DNA of 63,010 bases from CAZWDL01 sp964632995. Lineage in GTDB: Bacteria; Bacteroidota; Bacteroidia; Chitinophagales; Saprospiraceae. Both the position numbers and the translations under genes were made by a program. The stretch spans positions 1-63,010 of the forward strand of contig CAZWDL010000031.1 of the NCBI GenBank assembly GCA_964632995.1, in the 5' to 3' direction. Below, piece by piece: positions 51,897-60,700 of this stretch; positions within the stretch are counted from its first letter, which is position 1, and the number at the start of each line of letters is the position of its first letter. The notes beneath the pieces were generated by a model that searched no databases, had not been told where the DNA came from, and saw only the letters and a program-made list of their open reading frames with translations.

Positions 51897-52092
51897 TTCC
51901 TGACGTCTCCCGACTTCAGGCCCGGTATCTCGATCCGGTTTCCTGGATGCGATGCTTTTAAATTTCCCGGATTTTCAGTATTTTTAAAATTGACTTTTCA
52001 TACTTTCTCACTGGCTATTTTTTTTGAAAAAACTTCTGCTGCCAGGCAGTTGGAAATCAGTGCTGAATTTTTCACCTAAAACCCAACTTACC

Positions 52093-52530
52093 ATGAAAAA
52101 CATCAAACTCTTCTTCGCATTCTTCCTCGGTTTTTCCGCCGCCGTTTTCCTCAGTATGAAATCCGATTCCGCTGCCGACCTGCACCTGCCAGAGGTGATG
52201 GGAATTCATATGATTAAGGTCAAAGACGGAGTTTCGGAGCAAAAGGCTATTGATTTCATACTAAACAAAGAGCTGCCCAGCGTCAAGGAGCTCAAAGGAA
52301 TGAACGTATCCCTCTGCAAAGCCGACCGCGGAAATCACGCCGGGGATCTATTTGTAGTGTACACGATGAGTAAAGCGCAACGAAAAAAGTACTTTCCTAC
52401 GGAAACGGAATATTCCCAGGAAATTATCGACTACCAGAGCAAGCACGCCGCTATCGGTGAGGAAGGCGCCAAATTATACGAACAGGGCGAGTTCGTGGGC
52501 GATCTCATCTTGTTGGGAAGCGGCCGGTGA
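52093..52530 (+). CDS. Hypothetical exported or membrane-anchored protein, 145 aa
   Basis: An N-terminal hydrophobic helix (MKNIKLFFAFFLGFSAAVF) acts as signal or anchor. The rest is about 110 residues with a possible ferredoxin-like alpha/beta pattern: GIHMIKVKDGVSEQKAIDF, ELKGMNVSLCKADRG, GDLFVVYTM, then a Lys/Glu-rich helix. Domains with this pattern include dimeric alpha/beta-barrel and EthD-like proteins, but I cannot place it. The ATG at 52093 is preferred over an in-frame upstream codon because of the clean signal. Confidence 0.7.
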   Translation: MKNIKLFFAFFLGFSAAVFLSMKSDSAADLHLPEVMGIHMIKVKDGVSEQKAIDFILNKELPSVKELKGMNVSLCKADRGNHAGDLFVVYTMSKAQRKKYFPTETEYSQEIIDYQSKHAAIGEEGAKLYEQGEFVGDLILLGSGR

Positions 52531-52630
52531 TCAGTCTTTAAGCGTTAGGCGAAAGCGTAAGGTCCGAGTAGGCTGTCTTATACTTTGACTCGTAAAGGAT
52601 CAGTCAGAATTATTGCACGCAGGGCTCGCG

Positions 52631-52664
52631 GAGGACGCAAAGCGTCCATATTCTTTGCGTCCTC
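52631..52664. repeat. Hairpin related to the 58-bp array
   Basis: GAGGACGCAAAG (52631-52642) pairs perfectly with CTTTGCGTCCTC (52653-52664), loop CGTCCATATT. The arms extend with mismatches to about 52618 and 52676. The CTTTGCGTCCTC word is the core of the 58-bp units at 1-345. It lies between convergent genes. Confidence 0.7.
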
Positions 52665-52733
52665 AGCGCCTCCGCGTGGAATTAAATTTGGTGCATTTTC
52701 TTTGTGCGCATCTTATGAGACAGCCTCTCTTAC

Positions 52734-53408
52734 CTACCATTCTACAGGAAATTTCTCAATCCAGGAGCTGGAATCCTGTACCTGCATTTCCTGGAATTGT
52801 CCTTGTTCCCACTGCTGAAGCATTACGCGCTCCTCATAGATGTCTTCCACTTCTTCTTCCAGCATTCGCAAGGTGTGTTCGGATTGCCGGGTCAGTATTT
52901 TCGCCGTCTGCCCGTTTTTCCAGTCCAACAGCCAGCTCTCCGTCCGGATCTGTCCGCCCTCCCCGCCGTAGAAATGGGCAACAGGAAGCAAGGAGGTGAA
53001 TTGCTGCTCCGCTTTGGAATACACGAGTAAATATTTGAAGATGAACCAGTGCTGCCGCATCTCCAGCAGATAAGCTTCGAACTGATCATCGACCGGGGCT
53101 TTCCAATGACTGTAAAGCTCCGTATCCGAGGTGTCGGGCTGATAGATCATCTTCCCGGTCAGCGAGGAATCGAGGCTTGAGAAAAAGTCGGACAGAGGAA
53201 CGGGCTGAGTTTCTTCCTCCTCGGTCCGCTCTGAATCGATGTGAAGGGTATCGGAAAGTTCGATGGTGGTGAAGTGCTTTATGAGAAGGGGCGCTTCTTC
53301 CGGCCGGCAGCTCTGCAGGTAGAACCCGATGATGATAAGCCCGGTAGCTAAAATACTGAAGGGCATGCAATTTCTTCGATTGGTTGCGGCAGGCATGGAT
53401 TGTTTCAT
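52734..53408 (-). CDS. Hypothetical lipoprotein, 224 aa
   Basis: Lipobox region FYLQSC near residue 34, after a hydrophobic stretch (ILATGLIIIGFY). An internal Met (MPFSILATGL) at residue 15 may be the true start. The mature part is acidic, with a central segment FEAYLLEMRQHWFIFKYLLV and HFYGGEGGQIRTESWLLDW. No family recognised. Confidence 0.65.
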   Translation of the reverse strand: MKQSMPAATNRRNCMPFSILATGLIIIGFYLQSCRPEEAPLLIKHFTTIELSDTLHIDSERTEEEETQPVPLSDFFSSLDSSLTGKMIYQPDTSDTELYSHWKAPVDDQFEAYLLEMRQHWFIFKYLLVYSKAEQQFTSLLPVAHFYGGEGGQIRTESWLLDWKNGQTAKILTRQSEHTLRMLEEEVEDIYEERVMLQQWEQGQFQEMQVQDSSSWIEKFPVEW

Positions 53409-53429
53409 TTGATATTTTCTGAAATATAG

Positions 53430-53615
53430 TTAATTTCCATCGATTCCTTCAATACACCCCTCCGGCCATTTCCCGTACACTAGTGGACAAACAATCAAGT
53501 TTTGACGAATAGGATTCAAGGCAAGTCGCTTATTTAAAGGATCTCTTTCCGTCAGAATTAATTTGGTTGTACTTAGTCGGTATACCTGGATAATTTCCGG
53601 CGCCAGTCGGGTCAT
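53430..53615 (-). CDS. Doubtful 61-aa frame, possibly the tail of a lost gene
   Basis: The frame reads MTRLAPEIIQVYRLSTTKL and ends CIEGIDGN. The same frame stays open 25-30 codons further upstream without a start (EAIRLLLHLFGDEET), so the ATG may be internal to a truncated gene. Not recognised. It borders the AT-rich island, consistent with disruption on its arrival. Confidence 0.3.
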   Translation of the reverse strand: MTRLAPEIIQVYRLSTTKLILTERDPLNKRLALNPIRQNLIVCPLVYGKWPEGCIEGIDGN

Positions 53616-53704
53616 GGTGGTTTCCTCATCGCCGAAAAGGTGAAGCAGAAGTCGAATGGCTTCGGTTTGACCGGCTTGGGAGCGTTAGGTATTCATGATG
53701 AAAA

Positions 53705-54025
53705 TTGATTTGGAGTAATTGGATAACAAAAAGCCGGCTGAAATTAATTCCCCTGAGTTCAACCTGTTGTAAGAACTGCATTAAATGTGTATTTTATACC
53801 GAGAAATACGATCGCGGAGAAAAGTTGCTCAAATATCAGACGCTTTCTTCTTTCAAAGAATACGTCCTTATCAGTCAAACGCATTATTTCGTGACAACCT
53901 GGTATGTCGAAGCCCAAGATTTGTGGCGATTCGGGAATTACCACACACCGGAAGATAAACTTCAACTGCGTCCACTTGATCTTGAAATTCCGGTTGAGGA
54001 ATTATATGAAGGGTTGAAACTTTGA
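53705..54025 (+). pseudogene. 3' remnant of a Uma2-family (DUF820) endonuclease gene
   Basis: From codon 53798 to the stop the frame encodes EKYDRGEKLLKYQTLSSF, then EYVLISQTHYFV and the C-terminal IPVEELYEGLKL. This is the last third of Uma2-family PD-(D/E)XK proteins (YDRG.K...Y..l.s..EYvLi). The first 30 codons of the open frame are not Uma2-like, and the catalytic D/ExK region is missing. It lies 15 bp upstream of xisH in an AT-rich segment. Uma2 genes are especially abundant in cyanobacteria, as are xisH/xisI. Confidence 0.75.
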
Positions 54026-54040
54026 ATTGAAACGCTCAGA

Positions 54041-54454
54041 ATGGCTAGGGATAAATATCACGATTTAATCATACAATTGTTGGAGGAGGATGGGTGGATG
54101 ATCACACACGATCCTCTCGTTGTTAAAACAGCGTTGGGTAATGTTGAAATAGATTTAGGAGCTGAGAAATTGATTGGAGCAGAAAAACAGGGTCGAAAAA
54201 TTGCAGTCGAGGTAAAAAGTTTTATCGGCCATTCAAAGTTGCACGATTTGTACAAGGCATTAGGTCAGTATGTATTTTATCAGCCTGCTTTGAGAAGACA
54301 AGAATTTGATAGAAAACTCTACTTGGCAATTCCACAAACGGCGTATGAATTCTTTTTCCGTGATCCATTAGCGATAGAAATTTCGGACGCCCATGATCTA
54401 AAGTTCCTTGTATACAATAAGAAAAGTCAAAAAATTATCTTATGGCAAGACTAA
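54041..54454 (+). CDS. xisH: XisH family protein (fdxN element excision controlling factor-like)
   Basis: 137 aa. Full-length XisH: MARDKYHDLIIQLLEEDGW, ITHDPLVVK, VEIDLGAEKLIGAEKQG, KIAVEVKSFIGHSKL and LKFLVYNKKSQKIILW. The D...E-V-K pattern (IDLGAE, then AVEVKS) suggests a PD-(D/E)XK-like nuclease fold. XisH was named for a requirement in excision of the fdxN element during heterocyst formation in Anabaena. Most homologues are outside that setting and unexplained. It overlaps xisI by 13 bp. The AT-rich codon use differs from neighbours, which suggests transfer, plausibly from cyanobacteria. Confidence 0.92.
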   Translation: MARDKYHDLIIQLLEEDGWMITHDPLVVKTALGNVEIDLGAEKLIGAEKQGRKIAVEVKSFIGHSKLHDLYKALGQYVFYQPALRRQEFDRKLYLAIPQTAYEFFFRDPLAIEISDAHDLKFLVYNKKSQKIILWQD

Positions 54455-54783
54455 ATAAATTTGCTGAGATTTGTAAAACAATCATAACCGAAATCTACGA
54501 ACGCTACACGAAGTCTTCCGATGATATTGAATATCTATTGGTTATAGATGAAAAAAGTAGAAACTACTTGCTCATTTCTAACAGCTGGATCGATGATAGT
54601 CGCTTTTATGGGATTTTAATCCATATGCAGGTAAGAGAAGACGGTCGGGTCTGGTTACACGAAGACAATACAGATTTAATCGTCGTAGATTGGTTACTGG
54701 AAAGAGGAATACCCAAAAAAGAAATTGTATTGGGATGGCATGCACCCAGCATGCGTCCGGATACAGAATTTGCCGTCAATTGA
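54442..54783 (+). CDS. xisI: XisI family protein (fdxN element excision controlling factor-like)
   Basis: 113 aa. XisI features: KTIITEIYERYTKSSDDIEY, a strand pair LLVIDEKSRNYLLIS and GWIDDSRFYG-like region (SWIDDSRFYGILIHMQV), then LERGIPKKEIVLGWHAP and RPDTEFAVN. It almost always follows xisH. The two probably act together; a toxin-antitoxin or nuclease-regulator role is an inference, as the molecular function is not settled. Starts inside xisH (13-bp overlap), so translation is coupled. Confidence 0.92.
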   Translation: MARLNKFAEICKTIITEIYERYTKSSDDIEYLLVIDEKSRNYLLISNSWIDDSRFYGILIHMQVREDGRVWLHEDNTDLIVVDWLLERGIPKKEIVLGWHAPSMRPDTEFAVN

Positions 54784-54800
54784 ACTTTTAAACCTAAGCA

Positions 54801-54945
54801 CTAAGGAACAACCTCAACTTCCAGTTCAATCACCGGATGTTCCTTCGGAGCCGTCACGGCATTCAGTACCCGAAAGCTCAGGTTAATACTGTCTTTTTCT
54901 TCCAGCGTCTAAAGGTCTGTAAGTGAACAGGGAGTCTTTATCCAT
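54801..54945 (-). pseudogene. Frameshifted short remnant of an unknown gene
   Basis: On the minus strand, ATG at 54945 opens MDKDSLFTYRPLDAG; with a one-base shift the frame continues as LEEKDSINLSFRVLNAV, then EHPVIELEVEVVP and TAG at 54801-54803. The two halves together look like one beta-rich protein end. I do not recognise it. It directly follows the xisI stop, so insertion of the cassette may have broken it. Confidence 0.3.
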
Positions 54946-54962
54946 CCTTCTATTTTTCAGCA

Positions 54963-55017
54963 CTGCTAAACTTCTAAACCAGCCGCCCCGGCGGGGCGGT
55001 GTATAAACTTCTAAACT
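54963..55017. repeat. Dispersed palindromic repeat, copy 2 (inverted relative to copy 1)
   Basis: CTGCTAAACTTCTAAACC, then CCGCCCCGGCGGGGCGG, then TATAAACTTCTAAACT. It is the reverse complement of 50183-50238 with about six differences. It overlaps the last bases of the ADP-ribosylglycohydrolase gene. Confidence 0.75.
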
Positions 55018-56380
55018 ATATCTCCTGAAAGCCCGGATGCCTTTTCCAAATCGCCTCCGTCAGTTGCTCCGCCGTCTGTTCCAGGTCGATATCCAGCGTT
55101 TCCCTACTCGTTTTCAAAACCAGTTCCTTCAGGTCCGGAGGTAAAGCGGAAGCCCCGTGGAAAGCTCCCAGAATAGCTCCGGCAACTGCCCCTGTCGTAT
55201 CGTTATCCCGTCCGTAGTTGATGATGAACTCCATGGCCGGCAGGAACTCCCAGTCGTGCATCATTATGCCGGTCAGGGTGATCAGCCAGATCTCTCCGGC
55301 GTGGAAGGGTGCGTCCTGGAGCTTGGTATCGAGTAGATCGAAGGCTTTTTCCCGCTGGGCGAAGAGTATCCGGGAAGCTTTCCAGCGCCGGGGCAGGAGG
55401 AGCGAATCCAGTTTTGAGCTGCCGGGCTCGTAATTTTTGGCCTCATAGGCGATATTGCGCGCCTCGCGATAGATGCGGTAGGCGCTGCGTCCCAGCAGGC
55501 GGGAGCGGAAAAACTCATGGGGATCGATCTGTCGAATGACATCAAAATTTTCTTCCGGTGAAGAATTGTAGCCGGCCGCGGCCGCGGTCAGGGCGGCAGT
55601 CAGTCCCGTTATATCGCGGGCGTAGCCGTGATCGAAAATACCCAGCCGGTAGCCTTCGGCGTAGGCCTTCTCCGGGTGGCCGGGATAGTACAGTCCGACC
55701 ATGGGCGCATAGAGCATGCCCGCGCAGGCCAGGTCGCCGCCGTAGAAGCGGTTGAGGGCAGTCATATAGTTTTCGTAATCGCCCTCTACATAGGGCTTGG
55801 CCACCAGCGCCCATTCCTGCAGCCAGGTCATGCGGCGCAGGGCTCGCTCGAAAGGCTCCGGCTCGAAGCTGTCGGTGGTTTTCAGGGTTTTGATATAATC
55901 GAGATAGATGTCGATGATGTGCTGGCCGAAAGCGCGGGAGTCGAGGCTGTCGGCGCCGGCTGCTTGAGCGATCAGATAATCCGCCACCAGTGCTTTCCAG
56001 CGCGTATCGTCGGTGGTGCCGCCGGCCGGCAGGTTGTAGTCCCAGGGACCCTCTGGTGAGGCTTCGCGCACGTGTACGTCCAGCGTATCGATGTGCCCGT
56101 ACTCGATGCGGATGCTCATGCGGTCCCACATCTCGGTGGGCGCGCCCATCGCGTCGCCGATGGCGGAGCCGACGAGCAGTCCGAGGACCTTATCGGCGAG
56201 CTGGTCACGGGTGAGCAGGGAATCGACATGGGAAGAGGGCATAGTTTCCGGTTTTTGAGAGCTTGTCTGCTGGCAGGCGCTTGCGCTCAAAAAAAGAACA
56301 AGCACCCAAAAAGTGAACAGGGGATTCCAGTGTATACTTATTCCAGAATTTGGTTTGACGAGATCGGTCACAGTTGTCAT
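55016..56380 (-). CDS. ADP-ribosylglycohydrolase-family lipoprotein
   Basis: 454 aa. Hydrophobic lead then lipobox SASAC, so it is exported and lipid-anchored. ADP-ribosylglycohydrolase motifs: LLVGSAIGDAMGAPTEM, GGTTDDTRWKAL (first Mg pair) and YGRDNDTTGAVAGAILGAF (second Mg pair). All dinuclear Mg ligands appear intact. Extracellular members are unlikely to reverse intracellular protein ADP-ribosylation; they may hydrolyse a nucleoside or glycosidic bond in nutrients. The ATG at 56380 is chosen; an in-frame ATG at 56461 would add 27 residues before the signal. Confidence 0.9.
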   Translation of the reverse strand: MTTVTDLVKPNSGISIHWNPLFTFWVLVLFLSASACQQTSSQKPETMPSSHVDSLLTRDQLADKVLGLLVGSAIGDAMGAPTEMWDRMSIRIEYGHIDTLDVHVREASPEGPWDYNLPAGGTTDDTRWKALVADYLIAQAAGADSLDSRAFGQHIIDIYLDYIKTLKTTDSFEPEPFERALRRMTWLQEWALVAKPYVEGDYENYMTALNRFYGGDLACAGMLYAPMVGLYYPGHPEKAYAEGYRLGIFDHGYARDITGLTAALTAAAAGYNSSPEENFDVIRQIDPHEFFRSRLLGRSAYRIYREARNIAYEAKNYEPGSSKLDSLLLPRRWKASRILFAQREKAFDLLDTKLQDAPFHAGEIWLITLTGIMMHDWEFLPAMEFIINYGRDNDTTGAVAGAILGAFHGASALPPDLKELVLKTSRETLDIDLEQTAEQLTEAIWKRHPGFQEI

Positions 56381-56557
56381 TTTAATAGTTCGAGTTGGTT
56401 TAAAACCCAAGGCCGCTGATCGCCGTTCGCAGCTAATCGTACGAAGTGCCAGGAAAAGCAATCCTTTTCACTACGCGCTTTAGGCCGGTAAACGCTTTGC
56501 TAAACGGTGTTTATCGTTCGATGAAGCTATGCAAACCTAGCGAACAGCGAAGAGCAT

Positions 56558-57589
56558 TCAATTAACCACCATCTCTCTAGCCTCCTTCAGCAGCGCCGCC
56601 TTTTCCTTCAATCGAAGATCCAGCGGTAGCTGTGCCAGTCCGATCAGGCGCCGGATGAGTTCCATACCGGTAAACTTCCGCCGCAGTTTCTCATCGAAAC
56701 CGGCGGGCTCCTGATATTTTTCCCTGGCTTCCGAGACCATCTCCGGATGCGTCCGGGCCATATTCAGGTGGGCCAGCATGACGCCGAGATCGTACTCCGG
56801 CGGTCCGAAGAAGCAGAATTCCGGATCGATTATTTTGACCTCGGTGCCGATCTTCAGCCAGCTGCCCGGAAAGTAGTCGCCATGCAGCAGACAGGGGCCG
56901 GCGCTCAGGTAGCGTTCGCCCAGTTCCTGCATGTTTTCTTTGAGCTTCTTATCCCGCTTATAGGGCAGTGCAATGTCCTGCAGTCCGGGCTGTACCTGGT
57001 CGAGGTCAAAGCCGGTATCTTCGGCCAGCGGAAAGACGAAGAGGTGCTGGTGGTTGAGCCGGCGCATACCCAGGTTGTCGGGAAAGTCTTCCACTGTTTC
57101 CCGGTCAAATTTCAGGTGGTGGAAATGCGACAGGATACCCATGAGCTGCTCCAGATGAGTAGCATCGATCGTATGTTCCAGCTGGTAGATAAACGTAAAA
57201 TCGGCTCCTTTGCCTAAGTCCTCCAGGAGGAGTACATAGTTGTCCGGATCGCGCCCAAATACCTGCGGCGCGAACTGCCGGAAAAAAGCATCGCGGTTGA
57301 TCAGCTCGTAAAAACGCGCTTCGATCAACACCCGCCCGACCGGCGCTTCGATTTGCGGGAACTTTTGCACCCAGGGGCGCGATTGCTTGAGGATGACGCT
57401 GCGCTGATTGGTCACTACCCGTACCACCTGGTTCATATTGCCTTCTCCCGGGTGTTCCAGCCGGAGGACGGTTTCCTGCTGATCCAGCCATTCCTGCCGG
57501 CGAAGATAGTGTTCTGTCTCTTTCCTGTCGCCTATCTGCAAAAAGAAAGAAGCACCGGTGGCTTTCTCAAATTCAGCTCGTGGATCCAT
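56558..57589 (-). CDS. APH-fold small-molecule kinase, S-methyl-5-thioribose-kinase-like
   Basis: 343 aa. Kinase-fold landmarks: Lys68 in SVILKQS, Glu90 in LIEARFYEL, HGD at 236-238 in LLHGDYFPGSWLK and D255/E257 in IIDPEFCFFGPPEYDLG. The HGD-x4-S arrangement (Ser243 where aminoglycoside kinases have Asn) and DPEF...GP..(Y/F)D are what I recall for MTR kinase. The true substrate may be methylthioribose or a related sugar or amine. No other methionine-salvage gene is in the window. Divergently placed from the AsmA-like gene. Confidence 0.8.
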   Translation of the reverse strand: MDPRAEFEKATGASFFLQIGDRKETEHYLRRQEWLDQQETVLRLEHPGEGNMNQVVRVVTNQRSVILKQSRPWVQKFPQIEAPVGRVLIEARFYELINRDAFFRQFAPQVFGRDPDNYVLLLEDLGKGADFTFIYQLEHTIDATHLEQLMGILSHFHHLKFDRETVEDFPDNLGMRRLNHQHLFVFPLAEDTGFDLDQVQPGLQDIALPYKRDKKLKENMQELGERYLSAGPCLLHGDYFPGSWLKIGTEVKIIDPEFCFFGPPEYDLGVMLAHLNMARTHPEMVSEAREKYQEPAGFDEKLRRKFTGMELIRRLIGLAQLPLDLRLKEKAALLKEAREMVVN

Positions 57590-57732
57590 TGACTTTTTGA
57601 GGCTAAGTTAGCAAGAATGAACCGGAAATTCCGTATGCCCCCCGACGATGCTTCCAATCCTTTCTTTCCCTCTCCCGAAGCAACCAAAAGCAGCGGGATT
57701 TGTATTCATTGAAGAGAAAACTTACCCGGCTG

Positions 57733-60700
57733 ATGCAATTCAATCCCATACCTGTCCGCCCCTGGCTCAAGCGATTGCTGAAATACCTGCTAGCGCTTGC
57801 GAGTTTGTTGGCCTTTTTGTTAGCCGTGGGTTTTATCTTATTTCACTTCAACAAAGATCAGATAAAAGAGGCGCTGCTGCGTTATGTGCAGGAGCATCAG
57901 CAGGGTGAAATCCACATTGAGGCAGTTCAGTTTTCCCCCCTGTCGGCCCTGCCGCATATCGCCGTTCGCCTGGATGAAGTGTTGTACTACGAACGTACTT
58001 CGGGTGACCGCTCCGTAACCGAACGGCCTATCCTTGAGGTCGAGCAGGCTTACCTGGGCTTCAATTTGCTTCCGCTGCTGAGGGGAAGCTACGACATCCG
58101 CGAAATCAGTCTGCGCAACGGCGAGGTCAACCTCATTTTTTATCCGGATAATTCGGTCAACTTGCTCAATGCTTTGGGGATCGGGCAGGTACGCAGCGAA
58201 CCGATGAATATCCGAGAGTCAGCGGGGCCGGATGTAGACCTGCTGCTCGATAAGTTGCGGTTAAAAAACCTGAAAGCCTCTGTAGTACATCAGCGCCTTC
58301 ATATGAAAACGGAAGTTGATGTGAAGAATCTCTCGGCCGGGCTGCGCTACCGGAAGGGAGTGGATGACGTACAACTGGATGCCGGACTGGAATTCCGCTT
58401 TCTGGAATACAACGAAAAGACTTACCTGCGGGAAAAAGCGATACAACTGGATCTGGATTTCACCGTTGACGAGCAGACGATGGTCAGCCACATCCGCAAG
58501 GGCCGGCTGATTTTTGAAGGCCTGGCATTTGACATGAACGGCACCTATGCTTTTCGCGAAAGCGGACGGGCCGATCTCACCCTGGATGCTTCGGATGAGG
58601 ATATGACGCTATTATCCTATCTGATTGAGGATGACATTCTGGACCGCAATCTCGACATCCTCCACGAAGGCAACGCCTACCTGCGAGGAACCGTCAGCGG
58701 AAAAACCATTAACCACATTCCCGATATTACCTTCCGCTTCGGCGCCGAAAATATTAACCTGGATATTCCCGGGCAGCGCGAAGCTATCGAGCAACTTGGA
58801 TTTTCCGGTTACTTCAGCACAGGGGAGGCCGACAACTTCTCGGAAACGGTGTTGCGAATCGATGAGCTCCAAGGATGCCTGCCCGGGGGGCAAATTTCCG
58901 GCGGGCTGGAAATCGTTAACTTCAGTGATCCGTTGCTCACGGCTTCCTGTCGCCTCAACGCGAATATCGATGGATGGGACCGTGTATTTAAACTGGGGCC
59001 CATACAGCAACTTGCGGGGCGTATCGCCCTGCACGCCGACGTTAAAAACAGGAAGCTTTTTCGCCCGGAAAAACTGCTGGACCGGGTGGAGACCTTCCGC
59101 TTGGAAATAGCAGAGGCCGGATTTCAGTGGCCGGATCTTCCGCAGCGCTTCGATTCGATTGACGCCAGGATTGAGCATCGCGGCAATCGCCTGGCCCTCG
59201 AGCAGTTATCCATGCGTTACGGTACTTCGGTGCTCGCCGCTTCCGGAACTGTCGGTAATGTACTCTCCTGGTTATTTCGCCCTTCCTCTGGAGTGTTTGC
59301 CGATTTGGAACTGCAGGCCCGGCGGTTAAAGCCGGCAGAACTGCCCGGGCTGGAAGTACTGGCCCGGAGCTTGCCCGGCGGCCGGATTTCCAGCTTGCAG
59401 TTTGATTTGGCGCTGAATACAGCCGCCAATTTAAGTTCCTCCATCGCCCCGCTGCAGGTCAAGAACCTGATTGCCTATTACCGGGGAGGGCGTATCCTTG
59501 GAGACCTGGAGATATTCCAGCTTAAGGATCCGGTATGCTCGGCCGATGTGCAACTGGAAAACTTTCCGGTGCAGGGATGGGAGAAACTATTTCACCCCGT
59601 CGTGATGGACAGCCTTGCCGGCATGGCTTCGCTGTCCTTCGGCCTGGATAAATGGAAAACTTCGGAGGGTTTTCAGCTGGAAAAAGTGACGAATTACCGG
59701 CTGCAACTGAAAGATATTGATTTTCACCTGCCCGTCTTCCCGCACCGGTTCCGGGAAGTCAACGGAATATTAAGCGGGAAGGGAAACGAGATACTAACCA
59801 ATGCGCTTTGGGGGCATTACGCCGGTGGTCAGCTCAGCCTTAGTGGCAAACTGGATAACTTTTTTTCCCGGCTGGCCGGCCGGGACACGCTTTGGCAAGG
59901 CCGCCTGCTGCTGAAAGCGGACAGGATCCGCTTCGCCGACTGGCCCTACTTTGATACCTCCTCCCTTCGCATTGCGCAGGAGCGGGTCAGAGGGCTGTAT
60001 CTCGATCTGGCGGTAGAGGGCCGGGGCCACTGGCTTCGGCAATTCCCCTGGGCACAGAAGAAACTAATCACGGTACGAGAACTGCGCGGCGACTTTGATG
60101 TCATTCCGGATATCGACTTGCTTCAGGGAGTTGTGACCTTGATGCCTAAAGGCAAAAAAGGAGTGAGAATCGATATCAATGAGATAAGAGCAATTCTGCC
60201 TTTCGGCAAAATAAAACTGCAGGGCGGCCGGGTGTCGGTGGAAAAAGGACTCGTAGAGGCAGATACCCGGCTCGCCCTGGGTGGCTTTCGGCCGGCGCCT
60301 CTTGTACAAATGACGACGGGAAAACCGGGGCGGCCTTTTGCTTATGCCCCTTTCGACGCCGGTTTTTTGCTCCGGGGAAATTATCACGTGCCCGCTCGCG
60401 CTATTCGCGGCCTGATGCTTACGGAAGGGAAAGTGCAATACGTTCATCAGGATACGGTAAAAATGGATATAGATGGAATCGATCTCAGTATAGAAGAGGC
60501 CGTTTTTTCCGGGCGTCGTGAGGTCAGACCCTGGCTTTCCAAGCTGTCGGCCGCATTGACTGTCGACGGTTTTCATACGAACCGGATGGAAAATATGAGT
60601 ATCCGAATGGAAGGCGCCGGCAGGTCTGATTATTACGCATTTCAGGGATCACTATATCAGTTTTCGGAGGTACTGGAAGAAGGCGCAATCGAAGTGGACC

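Noticed and set aside
54041..54783. Functional excision module of an fdxN-like element
   Set aside because: No recombinase (XisF type), no att-like repeats and no interrupted gene are visible; only the XisH/XisI proteins are.
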